This document shows, piece after piece, positions 49,935-60,149 of a DNA stretch of 64,000 bases (the first letter of the stretch is position 1; each line of letters begins with the position of its first letter). The notes beneath the pieces were generated by a model, which was given only the letters and a program-made list of their open reading frames with translations, searched no databases and had not been told where the DNA came from. The position numbers and the translations under genes are program-made. This DNA comes from Pseudomonas putida (GTDB taxonomy: Bacteria > Pseudomonadota > Gammaproteobacteria > Pseudomonadales > Pseudomonadaceae): positions 2,631,001 through 2,695,000 of the forward strand of contig CP163498.1 in assembly GCA_041071465.1 (NCBI GenBank). The letters are read 5' to 3'.

Positions 49935-50984
49935 ATGGATATCAAGAGCGCGTTGGCCCGTATCGTCGGCCACCTGGACCTCTCTACCGAAGAAATGCGC
50001 GATGTCATGCGCCAGATCATGACCGGCCAATGCAGCGAGGCGCAGATCGGCGCCTTCCTGATGGGTATGCGCATGAAAAGTGAAAGCATCGACGAGATTG
50101 TCGGTGCGGTGTCGGTGATGCGTGAGCTGGCCGACAAGGTTGAACTCAAAAGCCTCGATGGTGTGGTCGACATCGTCGGCACCGGCGGCGATGGCGCCAA
50201 TATCTTCAACGTCTCCACTGCTTCCGCGTTCGTCCTGGCGGCGGCGGGTTGCACCGTCGCCAAGCACGGTAACCGCGCGGTGTCCGGCAAGAGCGGCAGT
50301 GCCGACTTGCTGGAAGCGGCCGGCATCTATCTGAACCTGACGCCAACCCAAGTGGCCCGCTGCATTGACAGCCTGGGCATCGGCTTCATGTTCGCGCAAA
50401 GCCATCACTCGGCGATGAAGCATGCCGCTGGCCCGCGTCGCGAGCTGGGGTTGCGCACCCTGTTCAACATGCTCGGCCCGCTTACGAATCCGGCCGGAGT
50501 GAAGCACCAGGTGGTCGGCGTGTTTGCCCAGGCCCTGTGCCGCCCGTTGGCCGAGGTACTGCAGCGTCTGGGTAGCAAGCATGTGTTGGTGGTGCACTCG
50601 AAGGACGGCCTGGATGAGTTCAGCCTGGCTGCACCCACCTTCGTTGCTGAACTGAAGAACGACGAAATCACCGAATACTGGGTCGAACCGGAAGACCTCG
50701 GCATGAAGAGCCAGAGTTTGCATGGCCTTGCCGTCGACAACCCGCAGGCGTCGCTGGAGCTGATCCGCGATGCGTTGGGCCGCCGCAAGACCGAAAACGG
50801 CCAGAAGGCTGCGGAAATGATCGTGCTCAATGCGGGCGCGGCACTGTATGCCGCCGATCATGCAATGACCCTGGCTCAAGGTGTGGAGCTGGCCCACGAC
50901 GTACTGCACACCGGGCTGGCCTGGGAGAAGCTGCAGGAACTGGGTGCCTTTACTGCAGTATTCAAGGTGGAGAACGAAGCATGA
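49935..50984 (+). CDS. trpD: Anthranilate phosphoribosyltransferase TrpD
   Basis: 349 aa. It transfers phosphoribose from PRPP to anthranilate. PRPP-binding [20 protein letters not shown] (about 75-95), [19 protein letters not shown] and [17 protein letters not shown] are characteristic. Nine nt after trpG, and overlaps trpC by 4 nt. Confidence 0.98.
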
Positions 50985-51814
50985 GTGTGCCGACAGTGCT
51001 GGAAAGGATCATTGCCCGCAAGTTTCAGGAAGTGGCCGAGCGCAGCGCGCGCGTCAGCCTTGCCGAGCTGGAGGCCCTGGCCAAGGCCGCCGATGCTCCG
51101 CGTGGCTTTGCCAACGCGCTGATCGAGCAGGCCAAGCGCAAGCAGCCGGCGGTGATTGCTGAAATCAAGAAGGCCTCGCCGAGCAAAGGCGTGATCCGCG
51201 AGCACTTTGTGCCGGCGGAAATCGCGGTCAGCTACGAGAAGGGTGGCGCTACCTGCCTGTCGGTGCTGACCGATGTCGATTACTTCCAGGGTGCCGATGT
51301 GTACCTGCAGCAGGCTCGCGCAGCAGTTTCCTTGCCGGTAATCCGCAAGGACTTCATGGTCGACCCTTACCAGATCGTCGAAGCCCGGGCCTTGGGCGCG
51401 GACTGCGTGCTACTGATCGTGTCGGCGCTGGACGACGTAAAGATGGCCGAACTGGCCGCCACTGCCAAGGATGTCGGCCTTGATGTGCTAGTGGAAGTGC
51501 ACGATGGCGATGAGCTGGAGCGCGCCTTGAAAACCCTCGACACGCCGCTGGTTGGGGTGAACAACCGTAACCTGCACACCTTTGAGGTGAGCCTGGAAAC
51601 CACCCTCGACCTGCTGCCGCGCATTCCGCGTGATCGCTTGGCGATTACCGAGAGCGGTATTCTCAACCGAGCGGACGTGGAACTGATGGCGATCAACGAG
51701 GTTTACTCGTTCCTGGTCGGCGAGGCGTTCATGCGAGCGGAGCAGCCTGGCCTGGAATTGCAGCGGTTGTTCTTCCCAGAACAGGTGAAGAAAACTGTAC
51801 AGCCATTGGACTGA
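50981..51814 (+). CDS. trpC: Indole-3-glycerol phosphate synthase TrpC
   Basis: 277 aa TIM barrel closing the indole ring. [60 protein letters not shown] and [16 protein letters not shown] are all present. Monofunctional; no TrpF fusion. Last gene of trpGDC, followed by a strong terminator. Confidence 0.98.
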
Positions 51815-51821
51815 TCAAACG

Positions 51822-51847
51822 AAGCCGGCGTTCTTGCCGGCTTTTTT
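51822..51847 (+). terminator. Rho-independent terminator of trpGDC
   Basis: AAGCCGGC, GTTCTT, GCCGGCTTTTTT. Perfect stem followed by six Ts, 8 nt after the trpC stop. Confidence 0.9.
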
Positions 51848-51858
51848 GTATGCCTGTA

Positions 51859-51956
51859 ATGGCCCTTTCGCGGGTAAACCCGCTCCCACAGGATGTTCAC
51901 CGCCTGTAGGACCTGTGATATCCCCGTGGGAGCGGGTTTACCCGCGAAAGGGCCAT
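51859..51956. repeat. REP pair forming a perfect 31-bp inverted repeat
   Basis: Two units, 51859-51889 and 51926-51956, are exact complements of each other over 31 bases, with cores CGCGGGTAAACCCGCTCCCAC and its complement, separated by 36 nt. Typical P. putida REP doublet between trpC and the lipoate-ligase-like gene. Confidence 0.85.
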
Positions 51957-51981
51957 CAACAACAATATCAAAGGTGGATCA

Positions 51982-52685
51982 ATGACCGATCAACCCCTGG
52001 CCTTGACCGTCGAACAAGGCCTGCACGCCGAACAGGAACTGCTGGCCGCTGTCTGCCGTGGCGAACGCGAGAGTGGCGTGCTGTTCTGGCGGCCGACCGA
52101 TCACGCTCTGGTCATGCCTCGACGCATGAGCCGGCTGGACAACTTCGAGGCCGCCTGCGCGGAGCTGGCAATTGCCGGCTGGCCGGTACTGTTGCGTGAA
52201 ACGGGTGGTGAGCCGGTGCCGCAGTCGCATTCGACGGTAAACGTTGCACTGGTCTACGCCGCCCCGCGCAGTGAAGGCGACCACGGTCGCATCGAAAATG
52301 CCTACGAGCGCCTGTGCCTGCCGCTGTGCGATGTGCTGCGCGAGTGGGGCGGGGTAGCATCGGTGGGGGAAATCGACGGGGCCTTCTGCGATGGCCGCTA
52401 CAACGTCAACCTCAATGGCCGCAAACTGGTGGGCACCGCCCAGCGCTGGCGCCAGGGTTTGGGGGCAAGAGCCCGGTGGTGCTGGTGCACGGTGCGCTGC
52501 TGCTGGACAACGAGCGTGAGTCGATGGTGGCGGCGGTCAACCGCTTCAACGAATGCTGCGAGCTGGAGCAACGCTGCCGCGCCGATGCGCACATTGCCTT
52601 GCACGAAGTGGCGCCCGCGGTGCCCTGGTTCGAGCGCCTTTCACAGGCCTACGCCAAGGTGCTGGCCGAGCTGCCCAAGGACTAG
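51982..52685 (+). CDS. Lipoate-protein ligase-like (BPL/LPL family) protein, frameshifted in this sequence
   Basis: Expected 234 aa. The N-terminal part reads like a lipoyl/biotinyl transferase: [70 protein letters not shown]. The frame is then lost; the continuation [19 protein letters not shown] lies in another frame and ends at 52685. One G is missing from the run at 52461-52465. A conserved acceptor-binding Lys (GRKLVG) is present. Role unproven: lipoate or octanoate transfer, or a related reaction. It follows trpGDC and is convergent with crp. Confidence 0.8.
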
Positions 52686-53326
52686 CGGGTACCGTAGACC
52701 ACCATGGTCTTGCCTTTCACCTGTACCAGGCTGCGCTCTTCGAGGTCCTTGAGGACGCGGCCGACCATTTCCCGCGAGCAACCGACGATACGGCCGATTT
52801 CCTGCCGGGTAATCTTGATCTGCATGCCATCGGGATGGGTCATGGCGTCGGGTTGCTTGCACAGTTCCAGCAGGCAACGGGCTACTCGACCGGTCACGTC
52901 GAAGAATGCCAAATCGCCGACTTTGCGCGTAGTGTTGCGTAGGCGCTGGGCCATCTGGCTGCCCAGGGCGTAGAGAATTTCTGGGTCCTGGCGCGCCAGT
53001 TCGCGAAACTTCTCGTAGCTGATTTCGGCCACTTCGCACTCGGTTTTGGCGCGCACCCAGGCACTGCGCTGCTGTTCGCCCTCGACGGGCTCGAACAGGC
53101 CCAGCTCGCCAAAGAAATCGCCATTGTTAAGGTAGGCGATGATCATTTCATGGCCGTCATCGTCCTCGATGAGGATGGTGACCGAACCCTTGATGATGAA
53201 CGACAGAGTCTCGGCCCGGTCGCCGGCGCAGATGATGTTGCTTTTGGCGGTGTAGCGGCGGCGCTGGCAGTGCACCAGCAACTTGTCGATGTTCTTGATC
53301 TTGGCGGGTAGGGCGGAGGCAACCAT
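52682..53326 (-). CDS. crp: cAMP receptor protein family regulator (Crp/Vfr)
   Basis: 214 aa from the ATG at 53326 ([20 protein letters not shown]); an AGGA ribosome site supports it over an in-frame ATG at 53353. The cyclic-nucleotide domain has [11 protein letters not shown] and [18 protein letters not shown] with the cAMP-pocket arginine and threonine; the C-terminal HTH is [26 protein letters not shown]. Length and sequence match Vfr of P. aeruginosa. In P. putida Crp is known to bind cAMP very tightly and to have little role in carbon catabolite repression. Divergent from osmC, as crp is from yhfA in E. coli. Confidence 0.96.
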   Translation of the reverse strand: MVASALPAKIKNIDKLLVHCQRRRYTAKSNIICAGDRAETLSFIIKGSVTILIEDDDGHEMIIAYLNNGDFFGELGLFEPVEGEQQRSAWVRAKTECEVAEISYEKFRELARQDPEILYALGSQMAQRLRNTTRKVGDLAFFDVTGRVARCLLELCKQPDAMTHPDGMQIKITRQEIGRIVGCSREMVGRVLKDLEERSLVQVKGKTMVVYGTR

Positions 53327-53427
53327 CACGAAATCCTGTTCGATACGAGGCATAGGCTTTTTTTAGAGGTTGGCTGACGGCAAGCGCCAGTCATTTGGCG
53401 CCAGCTTATCAGACACTACGGGATGTT

Positions 53428-53442
53428 TCGGTATTAAACCGA
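53428..53442. promoter_or_regulatory. Palindrome in the crp-osmC divergent region
   Basis: TCGGT, ATTAA, ACCGA: perfect 5-bp arms. A second inverted repeat GCGCCA/TGGCGC lies at 53384-53401 in the crp 5' region. They do not match the TGTGA-N6-TCACA Crp site. Function unknown. Confidence 0.3.
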
Positions 53443-53517
53443 CACGTCTCGTGCTTTTCCCACAGCCGCACAAGGTCTAAGCTGACACCCTTTTCCGAAA
53501 ATCAGGAGTCCGGGTAG

Positions 53518-53940
53518 ATGAAGGCACGTATCCAGTGGGCCGGTGAAGCAATGTTTCTCGGCGAGTCGGGGAGCGGCCATGTCGTCGTGATGGACGGCCC
53601 GCCCGAGGCCGGCGGTCGCAACCTGGGGGTGCGCCCGATGGAAATGCTGTTGCTGGGCCTGGGTGGTTGCAGCAGTTTTGACGTGGTGAGCATTCTGAAA
53701 AAGTCGCGCCAGGCGGTGGAAAGCTGCGAGGCGTTCCTGGAGGCGGAACGCGCCAGCGAAGACCCGAAGGTGTTCACCAAGATTCACATGAACTTCGTGG
53801 TGAAAGGGCGTGGGCTGAAAGAAGCGCAGGTCAAGCGGGCGGTGGAGCTGTCGGCAGAGAAGTACTGCTCGGCTTCGATCATGCTCGAGCGTGCCGGGGT
53901 TGAGATTACCCATGGCTACGAGATTGTAGAACTGGGTTAA
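53518..53940 (+). CDS. OsmC family protein (YhfA-like)
   Basis: 140 aa. OsmC/Ohr fold with the two conserved cysteines in LGGCSSFDVVSIL (about residue 60) and SAEKYCSASIML (about 121), the pair used for peroxide reduction in family members. The divergent crp neighbour matches the E. coli crp-yhfA arrangement, so it belongs to the YhfA branch, whose substrate is unsettled. Cytoplasmic. Confidence 0.9.
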   Translation: MKARIQWAGEAMFLGESGSGHVVVMDGPPEAGGRNLGVRPMEMLLLGLGGCSSFDVVSILKKSRQAVESCEAFLEAERASEDPKVFTKIHMNFVVKGRGLKEAQVKRAVELSAEKYCSASIMLERAGVEITHGYEIVELG

Positions 53941-53953
53941 AGCTGAGATTTTG

Positions 53954-54025
53954 GGGCCGCTTCGCGGCCCATCGCGACACAAGGCCGCTCCTACAGGGGA
54001 ACGCGTACTTCCTGTAGGAGCGGCC
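53954..54025. repeat. Terminator hairpin and REP doublet after osmC
   Basis: GGGCCGC TTC GCGGCCC (53954-53970) sits 13 nt past the osmC stop. It is followed by a perfect 15-bp inverted repeat GGCCGCTCCTACAGG/CCTGTAGGAGCGGCC (53983-54025) of REP type. No gene in 53941-54099. Confidence 0.75.
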
Positions 54026-54099
54026 CCGACACTATCAGCTCCGAAGCGCGGGCAGTGCAGCTTGCACCCACCCCGGCAACCACCTTCGCATCACTTGGC

Positions 54100-55074
54100 T
54101 CAACCGCTCCCGCCGCTTCTGGTAAACCAGCCCAGCCAGATAACCCCCAGCCCGATCAAGGTCACCACCACCGGGAACAGCAGCGACTCGGCAAACACCT
54201 CGTACGACAGGTACCCCAGGTAAGCCGCCACCCCCAGCGCACCAAACACCATGAACACCGGCCGGCGCAGCAGCACCGCCATGCCCATCAGCACAATGTT
54301 GATCAGGCAGTACAGGGCCTTGCCCAACTCACTGCCACTGTCCACCAGTGTCAGTCCGCCCCAGAATGCCGCCAGCCCGGCCAGGTAGCCCCAGCGGGCG
54401 TAGTCCTCACGCGTGCGGCCGTCTATCACCAGGAACACCACCAGCAAGGCCAACCCGAACCACAGCGAAACCTCCCGGCGCTGCTCCCAGCTGAACGGCG
54501 AGCCGAAGAACCACTCGCTCAGGTCCATCGACATGAACCACAAGGCCACGGCTATCGGCATGACCACAAACGGGTAGGGGATCAGCCGCAACATCAGCAA
54601 CCCGGCCAGCACCGTGGCCGCTTCCATCGCCAGCCAGCCGCCTTGCACGTAGGTGTAGTACTGGTGGTAGTTGGCCTGGGCGTCGTCCAGTGGCCACCAG
54701 CCTGCCAGGCGTTCGATGGCGAACACTGCCAGCGGCACGATGCTGACCGCCACTGCTGCCAGTACCCCGGCAGCTACCGGTTGGGCGCGGCGCTGCAGGT
54801 TGAGGGCGAACAGGGTGATCAGCAGGATGTAGAGGGTGGCGATGATCAACAGCGCGCCATCACCGATGCTCATCCAGGCCTCGGTGAGCAACCAGCCCAT
54901 GGCCGCCATGATCAACATGGCGCCAAAGTAGAAGGCAACATGGGCCAGCTGAAAACTGCCACGTGGTGCCGGTTGCTGGCGCAGGAATGCCAACAAGGTC
55001 TGGTCCTGGCCCGGTTGAAGAATGCCAGCGTGTACTGCGCGTGCCAGGTCCTTGGCGTCGAAACGGTCCGTCAT
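54100..55074 (-). CDS. DUF2157 family multi-pass membrane protein
   Basis: 324 aa. A short cytoplasmic N-terminus (MTDRFDAKDLARAVHAGILQ...LLAFLRQQP) precedes about eight hydrophobic helices. The N-terminal region fits DUF2157. No catalytic motif is recognised. It begins 10 nt after coq7 on the same strand, so probably co-transcribed; any link to ubiquinone synthesis is unknown. Confidence 0.8.
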   Translation of the reverse strand: MTDRFDAKDLARAVHAGILQPGQDQTLLAFLRQQPAPRGSFQLAHVAFYFGAMLIMAAMGWLLTEAWMSIGDGALLIIATLYILLITLFALNLQRRAQPVAAGVLAAVAVSIVPLAVFAIERLAGWWPLDDAQANYHQYYTYVQGGWLAMEAATVLAGLLMLRLIPYPFVVMPIAVALWFMSMDLSEWFFGSPFSWEQRREVSLWFGLALLVVFLVIDGRTREDYARWGYLAGLAAFWGGLTLVDSGSELGKALYCLINIVLMGMAVLLRRPVFMVFGALGVAAYLGYLSYEVFAESLLFPVVVTLIGLGVIWLGWFTRSGGSG

Positions 55075-55084
55075 GGTGATGCCT

Positions 55085-55732
55085 TCAGATGCGGTAGGTG
55101 CTCTTGGTCATGACCTTGGCCAGCAAGCTCATGCCAAAACGGACCGGAGCCGGGAAGCGATAACCACCGGCTTCCAGTGCAGACTCGGCGTGCTGCTCTT
55201 CGTCGATGCGCATCTGCTCGAGAATGGCCCGGGATTTTTCATCTTCCTGCGGGATCTGCTCCAGGTGCTCGTCGAGGTGCTTGCACACTTGATGCTCGGT
55301 GGCGGCGACGAAGCCCAGGCTGACCTTGTCGCTGACCAGCCCGGCGAGTGCGCCGATGCCGAACGACATGCCATAGAAAAGAGGGTTGAGCACACTCGGG
55401 TGGCTGTTCAGCTGGCGAATCCGCTGTTCGCACCAGGCCAGGTGGTCGATTTCTTCCTCGGCGGCATGCTCCATGGCCTTGCGCACTTCGGGCAGCTTGG
55501 CGGTCAGTGCCTGGCCCTGGTACAGCGCTTGGGCGCAGACTTCACCGGTGTGGTTGATGCGCATGAGCCCGGCAATGTGGCGGGATTGTTGCTCGTCCAG
55601 GTCGGCGTCTGGCTGGATGATGGCCGGCGATGGGCGGGCGGGTTGGCCGCTGAAGGGCAGCAAGGTGCGCATGGCGGTATCGGCCTGCAGCAACAAGCGG
55701 TCGAGCGGCGAGTAGTGACGTTCGGTAGCCAT
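55085..55732 (-). CDS. coq7: 2-nonaprenyl-3-methyl-6-methoxy-1,4-benzoquinol hydroxylase Coq7
   Basis: 215 aa from [16 protein letters not shown]. Di-iron hydroxylase of the penultimate step of ubiquinone synthesis. The two ExxH motifs are [14 protein letters not shown] and [16 protein letters not shown], with further metal-ligand Glu in [15 protein letters not shown]. An in-frame start 15 nt upstream gives a longer form, but the chosen one matches the family length. Confidence 0.96.
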   Translation of the reverse strand: MATERHYSPLDRLLLQADTAMRTLLPFSGQPARPSPAIIQPDADLDEQQSRHIAGLMRINHTGEVCAQALYQGQALTAKLPEVRKAMEHAAEEEIDHLAWCEQRIRQLNSHPSVLNPLFYGMSFGIGALAGLVSDKVSLGFVAATEHQVCKHLDEHLEQIPQEDEKSRAILEQMRIDEEQHAESALEAGGYRFPAPVRFGMSLLAKVMTKSTYRI

Positions 55733-55797
55733 CGGGCACCTCCGCAAGAATGTGCCCGACAGTTTACCGCAATAGCAGCGGGGTCGCTTGCCGTGGA

Positions 55798-56136
55798 TCA
55801 GCCCGGTGGCCAGTTCATCTGGCGCTGGCCAAGCACGTGCATATGGATGTGGTAGACCGTCTGGCCGCCTTTCGGGTTGCAGTTCATGACCACGCGGAAG
55901 CCCTCTTCGCAGCCTTGCTCGACCGCTAGACGTTGGGCAGTGAAGAGGATGTGACCAGCCAGGGCCTTGTCTTCTTCGGTCAGGTCATTGAGCGTACGAA
56001 TGTGCTTTTTCGGGATGACCAGAAAATGTACCGGTGCCGCGGGTGCAATGTCCTTGAAGGCGAGGATCTGGTCGTCTTCGTAGATGATATCCGCCGGGAT
56101 TTCCCGGTTGATGATTTTGAGGAATAGATCGTCCAC
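55798..56136 (-). CDS. Histidine triad (HIT/HinT) nucleotide-binding protein
   Basis: 112 aa. The HIT motif HIHMHVLG lies at about 96-103, after [20 protein letters not shown] and [17 protein letters not shown]. HinT proteins hydrolyse nucleoside phosphoramidates and AMP-lysine adducts. Single-gene unit between coq7 and an SDR gene. Confidence 0.95.
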   Translation of the reverse strand: MDDLFLKIINREIPADIIYEDDQILAFKDIAPAAPVHFLVIPKKHIRTLNDLTEEDKALAGHILFTAQRLAVEQGCEEGFRVVMNCNPKGGQTVYHIHMHVLGQRQMNWPPG

Positions 56137-56199
56137 AGCACTTGCTCCATGGTGAGGGTCGGGCCGAGTGTACTCAGCCGGGCGCCGCTCGCCCAGTGG

Positions 56200-56982
56200 C
56201 TATTCCATGCCGACCGGGCAATAGCGGCGGTGGATGGCCCCGGCCAGCTTGCGCACCAACCAGCGTGGCAGCAGGCGCGGGGCGAATGCCAGCCAGCGGT
56301 TGCGCCGGCCGGGCATGATCAGCGCGCGGTTCTTGTCCAATGCGCGGACGGTGTACAGCGCTACTTCCTCGGGGCTGAGGCAGCGCGGTTTGCCGTCGAG
56401 CCGCGCAATGCGCCGGCGCGCGGAACGCACTGGGCCGGGGCACAGTACCGAGACCTTGATGCCGGTGCGCTTGAGCTCTTCGCGAAGCGCCTGGGAAAAA
56501 CTCAGTACATACGCCTTGCTGGCGGCATAGGCTGCCATCCACGGGCCGGGTGCCATCCCGGCCAGGCCGGCGACGTTGAGGATCTGCCCGCCGCCCTGCA
56601 CGGCCATCAGGTTGCCGATGGCGTGGCACAGGCGGCTCAGGGCCAGCACGTTGACCTCCAGCAGGTCTTGCTCGTCGGCCCACTCATGGGCCAGGAACGG
56701 CCCGTAGGTGCGTAACCCCGCGCAGTTGACCAGCAGGTCGATACGCCGTTCGCCTTCTTCCAGTTCCAGTACGAAGCCAGACAGGCGCAGCGGCTGGCTG
56801 AGGTCGCAGGCGCGGAACAGCACCTCGACCCCGAAGCGCTGGGTAAGCTCGATGGCTACAGGCTCCAGTGTTTCTCGCTGACGTGCTACCAGGATCAGGT
56901 TGCGCCCACGCCGTGCCAGCGCTTCCGCCAGGGCCAGGCCCAGGCCGCTGGAAGCACCAGTGATCATGGCGTAACGGGTCAT
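56200..56982 (-). CDS. Short-chain dehydrogenase/reductase
   Basis: 260 aa. Rossmann TGASSGLGLALAEAL (residues 8-22), NCAG in LVNCAGLRTYGP, and catalytic YAASKAYVLSFSQAL. The C-terminus (ALIMPGRRNRWLAFAPRLLPRWLVRKLAG) resembles membrane-associated SDRs of the DltE/YqjQ type, often linked to lipid or wall substrates. Actual substrate unknown. The downstream nitronate-monooxygenase-like gene is a separate same-strand unit. Confidence 0.9.
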   Translation of the reverse strand: MTRYAMITGASSGLGLALAEALARRGRNLILVARQRETLEPVAIELTQRFGVEVLFRACDLSQPLRLSGFVLELEEGERRIDLLVNCAGLRTYGPFLAHEWADEQDLLEVNVLALSRLCHAIGNLMAVQGGGQILNVAGLAGMAPGPWMAAYAASKAYVLSFSQALREELKRTGIKVSVLCPGPVRSARRRIARLDGKPRCLSPEEVALYTVRALDKNRALIMPGRRNRWLAFAPRLLPRWLVRKLAGAIHRRYCPVGME

Positions 56983-57049
56983 GCAAGGCTCCTGGGGGCT
57001 AAAGAGGGCGCCTAGTGTACAGCTTGGCCGGGCAAGGTGTTGCCTTTTG

Positions 57050-58006
57050 CTACAAGGTGCGGATGCGCAGAACCTGGCAGCGCTCCAAGGCTTCCCGGTA
57101 CTCCTTTTGGAGCCGTTCGATCAATTCAGTGGTGCTGGGCAGGTCATGGATTTCGCCGACGCCCTGGCCAGCCGACCATACGGTCTTCCAGGCTTTAGCC
57201 TCGTCGTCGATCGGCTTGAGCTTGCCTTGCTCGTGGCCGCTCTTGAGGGCATTCATGTCATAGCCGGCCTGCTCCAGGCTCGAACGCAGGAAGCTGGCAG
57301 GGATGCCGGACACTGCCGGGGTGTGGATGATGTCGGCGGCATGGGCATCGAGCAGCATCTGCTTGTAGGCATCCTGGGCGTGGCTTTCTGCGGTGGCGAT
57401 GAAGCGCGTGCCCATGTAGGCCAGATCGGCGCCCAGCAATTGTGCCGCGAGGATTTCGTGGCCGTGGTTGATGCAACCAGCCAGCAGCAGGGTCTTGTCG
57501 AAAAACTGACGAATTTCCGCTGCCAGGGCGAACGGGCTCCAGGTGCCGGCGTGGCCACCCGCACCTGCGGCGACGGCGATCAGGCCATCGACACCTGCTT
57601 CGGCGGCTTTCTCGGCATGGCGGCGAGTGGTGACATCGTGGAACACCAGGCCGCCATAGCCATGCACGGCGTCGACCACTTCCTTTACCGCCCCCAGGCT
57701 GGTGATGACGATCGGCACGCGATGTTCTACGCACAAGGCCAGGTCGGCCTGCAGGCGTGGGTTGGTCGGGTGCACGATCAGGTTGACGGCATAGGGGGCT
57801 GGCGCCTGCAATTGCGTCAGGCCCGCCTCGATCTCCTCCAGCCAGGCCTTGAAACCGGCGCTGTCGCGCTGGTTAAGGGCCGGGAAACTGCCGACCACAC
57901 CGCTGGCGCAGCAGGCCAGCACCAGTTTGGGGTTGGAGATCAGGAACATCGGCGCCGCGACCACAGGCAGGCGCAAGCGTTGTTCGAGCAAGGCAGGTAA
58001 CGACAT
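57050..58006 (-). CDS. Nitronate monooxygenase-like FMN oxidoreductase
   Basis: 318 aa TIM-barrel flavoprotein of the 2-nitropropane dioxygenase/NMO family. PVVAAPMFLISNPKLVLACCASG at the N-terminus, AAEAGVDGLIAVAAGAGGHAG (FMN phosphate region with conserved His) and LGADLAYMGTRFIATAESHA are typical. NMO class members detoxify propionate-3-nitronate; others are enoyl-ACP reductase FabK relatives, but FabK is usually cofactor-Na+ type and differs. Specific function inferred. Confidence 0.85.
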   Translation of the reverse strand: MSLPALLEQRLRLPVVAAPMFLISNPKLVLACCASGVVGSFPALNQRDSAGFKAWLEEIEAGLTQLQAPAPYAVNLIVHPTNPRLQADLALCVEHRVPIVITSLGAVKEVVDAVHGYGGLVFHDVTTRRHAEKAAEAGVDGLIAVAAGAGGHAGTWSPFALAAEIRQFFDKTLLLAGCINHGHEILAAQLLGADLAYMGTRFIATAESHAQDAYKQMLLDAHAADIIHTPAVSGIPASFLRSSLEQAGYDMNALKSGHEQGKLKPIDDEAKAWKTVWSAGQGVGEIHDLPSTTELIERLQKEYREALERCQVLRIRTL

Positions 58007-58034
58007 GGCAAGGCTCCTTGAGCGGGTGGCTATG

Positions 58035-58460
58035 TCAGAACGGTTTGACCACCACCAGAATTACGATACCCAGCAGGAACAGCACGGGCACTTCGTTGAA
58101 CCAGCGATAGTAGACGTGGCTGCGGGTATTGGTGCCGCTGGCGAAGCGTTTGCGTTGGGCACCGCATACGTGATGGTAGCCGGTCAGCAGGATCACCAGG
58201 GTCAGCTTGGCATGCAGCCAGCCTTGGCTCAGCCAGCCGGGGGTGAGGTACAGCATCCAGGCACCGAACACGTAGGTGGCGATCATCGCCGGGTTCATGA
58301 TGCCGCGGTACAGCTTACGCTCCATGGTGATGAAGCGTTCCTGGCTGATGCTGTCCTGGCTCTGGGCGTGGTAGACGAACAGCCGCGGCAGGTAGAACAG
58401 GCCGGCGAACCAGCAGACCACGCTGACGATGTGCAGCGCTTTGATCCATAGGTAAAGCAT
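58035..58460 (-). CDS. hemJ: Protoporphyrinogen IX oxidase HemJ-like membrane protein
   Basis: 141 aa with four hydrophobic helices. Conserved His near the N-terminus (WIKALHIVSVVCWFAGLFYLP) and conserved Lys in GWLHAKLTLVILLTGYHH are the residues known in HemJ. HemJ oxidises protoporphyrinogen IX in organisms without HemG/HemY. The CopD-like fold is an alternative label. Divergent from argC. Confidence 0.85.
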   Translation of the reverse strand: MLYLWIKALHIVSVVCWFAGLFYLPRLFVYHAQSQDSISQERFITMERKLYRGIMNPAMIATYVFGAWMLYLTPGWLSQGWLHAKLTLVILLTGYHHVCGAQRKRFASGTNTRSHVYYRWFNEVPVLFLLGIVILVVVKPF

Positions 58461-58601
58461 GGAGGGAGTTCCTTCAGGTATTCACGGTCGTCAGATAGTA
58501 GTGGTCAAGCGCCCGAAGGGTCACCCGAAGAGTTGTTACAGGCGCCTTGCGCCCCATTATCGTGCGCTTTCCAGACGGCTCGTTGATAAGGGGCAAGCGT
58601 T

Positions 58602-59636
58602 ATGATCAAGGTCGGTATCGTCGGCGGCACGGGTTACACCGGCGTCGAACTGTTGCGTCTGCTGGCACAGCATCCACAGGCCGAAGTGGCGGTCATCACT
58701 TCGCGCTCCGAGGCGGGCGTGGCGGTGGCGGACATGTACCCGAACCTGCGCGGCCATTATGACGGGCTGGCCTTCAGCGTGCCCGACAGCAAGGCCCTGG
58801 CTGCTTGCGATGTGGTGTTCTTTGCTACCCCGCATGGTGTTGCCCACGCCCTGGCAGGTGAACTGCTGGCGGCTGGCACGAAGGTGATCGACCTGTCGGC
58901 CGACTTCCGCCTGCAGGATGCCGCCGAGTGGGGCAAGTGGTATGGCCAGCCGCACGGTGCGCCAGAACTGCTCAAGGATGCGGTGTACGGCCTGCCTGAA
59001 GTCAACCGCGAGAAGATCCGCCAGGCACGCCTGATCGCGGTGCCGGGTTGCTACCCGACCGCAACCCAGTTGGGCTTCCTGCCGCTGCTGGAAGCGGGCC
59101 TGGCCGACCCGTCGCGCCTGATCGCTGATTGCAAGTCGGGTGTCAGCGGTGCTGGCCGTGGTGCTGCGGTCGGTTCGCTGTTCTGTGAGGCTGGCGAAAG
59201 CATGAAGGCCTACGCAGTGAAAGGTCACCGTCATCTGCCTGAAATCAGCCAGGGCCTGCGCCTGGCTGCTGGCAAGGACATCGGCCTTACCTTCGTGCCG
59301 CACCTGACGCCGATGATCCGGGGTATCCACGCCACCCTGTACGCGAATGTTGTCGATACGTCGGTCGACCTCCAGGCGTTATTCGAAAAGCGTTATGCCG
59401 ACGAGCCGTTCGTCGACGTGATGCCCGCTGGCAGTCACCCGGAAACACGCAGCGTGCGCGGCGCCAACGTCTGCCGCATTGCCGTTCATCGCCCGCAGGG
59501 TGGTGACCTGGTGGTGGTGCTGTCGGTAATCGACAACCTGGTCAAGGGGGCCTCTGGCCAGGCGGTACAGAACCTCAACATCCTGTTCGGCCTGGATGAG
59601 CGCATGGGCCTGTCCCATGCCGGCTTGCTGCCTTAA
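58602..59636 (+). CDS. argC: N-acetyl-gamma-glutamyl-phosphate reductase ArgC
   Basis: 344 aa. NADPH-dependent reduction of N-acetylglutamyl phosphate in arginine synthesis. Nucleotide-binding [18 protein letters not shown] at residues 4-21 and the active-site Cys in [14 protein letters not shown] (about residue 149) are present, as is [13 protein letters not shown]. Monocistronic with a strong terminator. Confidence 0.97.
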
Positions 59637-59650
59637 TCACCCTGCGTTCG

Positions 59651-59679
59651 AAAAAGGCCCGCGTCGTGCGGGCCTTTTT
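59651..59679 (+). terminator. Rho-independent terminator after argC
   Basis: AAAAAGGCCCGC, GTCGT, GCGGGCCTTTTT: a perfect stem with flanking A and T runs, 14 nt past the argC stop. Confidence 0.93.
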
Positions 59680-59783
59680 GCATGTCGCGACTAAAGCCGC
59701 ACAATTCTTGACCGATTTTCTCGGGAAAGCGGATAATGCGCGTCATCGAGTTTTATGGCGGCTACCGCGCCGGGAGAATCAAC

Positions 59784-60134
59784 ATGAGCGTCGAAACCTT
59801 CACCCCTACCGGTCTGGAGTTTACCCATGGGGCAGCCCAGAAGGTGAAGAACCTGGTCAATGAGGAAGGTAATGAACGTCTGAAGCTGCGGGTGTTCGTG
59901 ACCGGTGGCGGTTGCTCGGGCTTCCAGTACGGCTTCACTTTCGATGAAGACGTGGCCGAAGACGACACCATTGTAGAGCGAGAGGGCGTTTCCTTGGTGG
60001 TCGACCCGATGAGCTTTCAGTACCTGGCCGGCGCCGAAGTGGACTACCAGGAAGGCTTGGAAGGGTCGCGCTTCGTCATCAAGAACCCGAATGCGGCCAC
60101 CACCTGTGGTTGCGGGTCGTCGTTCTCGATCTGA
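59784..60134 (+). CDS. erpA: A-type iron-sulfur cluster insertion protein ErpA
   Basis: 116 aa from [20 protein letters not shown], preceded by GGGAGAATC. A-type carrier with the three conserved cysteines in [12 protein letters not shown] and [11 protein letters not shown], which hold an Fe-S cluster for apoproteins such as IspG. The in-frame ATG at 59736 upstream is less likely because it lacks a ribosome site and lengthens the protein beyond the family norm. Confidence 0.95.
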   Translation: MSVETFTPTGLEFTHGAAQKVKNLVNEEGNERLKLRVFVTGGGCSGFQYGFTFDEDVAEDDTIVEREGVSLVVDPMSFQYLAGAEVDYQEGLEGSRFVIKNPNAATTCGCGSSFSI

Positions 60135-60149
60135 GGCCTGGCCAAAACG

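Noticed and set aside
53354..53517. Crp autoregulatory site between crp and osmC
   Set aside because: No TGTGA-N6-TCACA-like sequence is present; only unrelated short palindromes.
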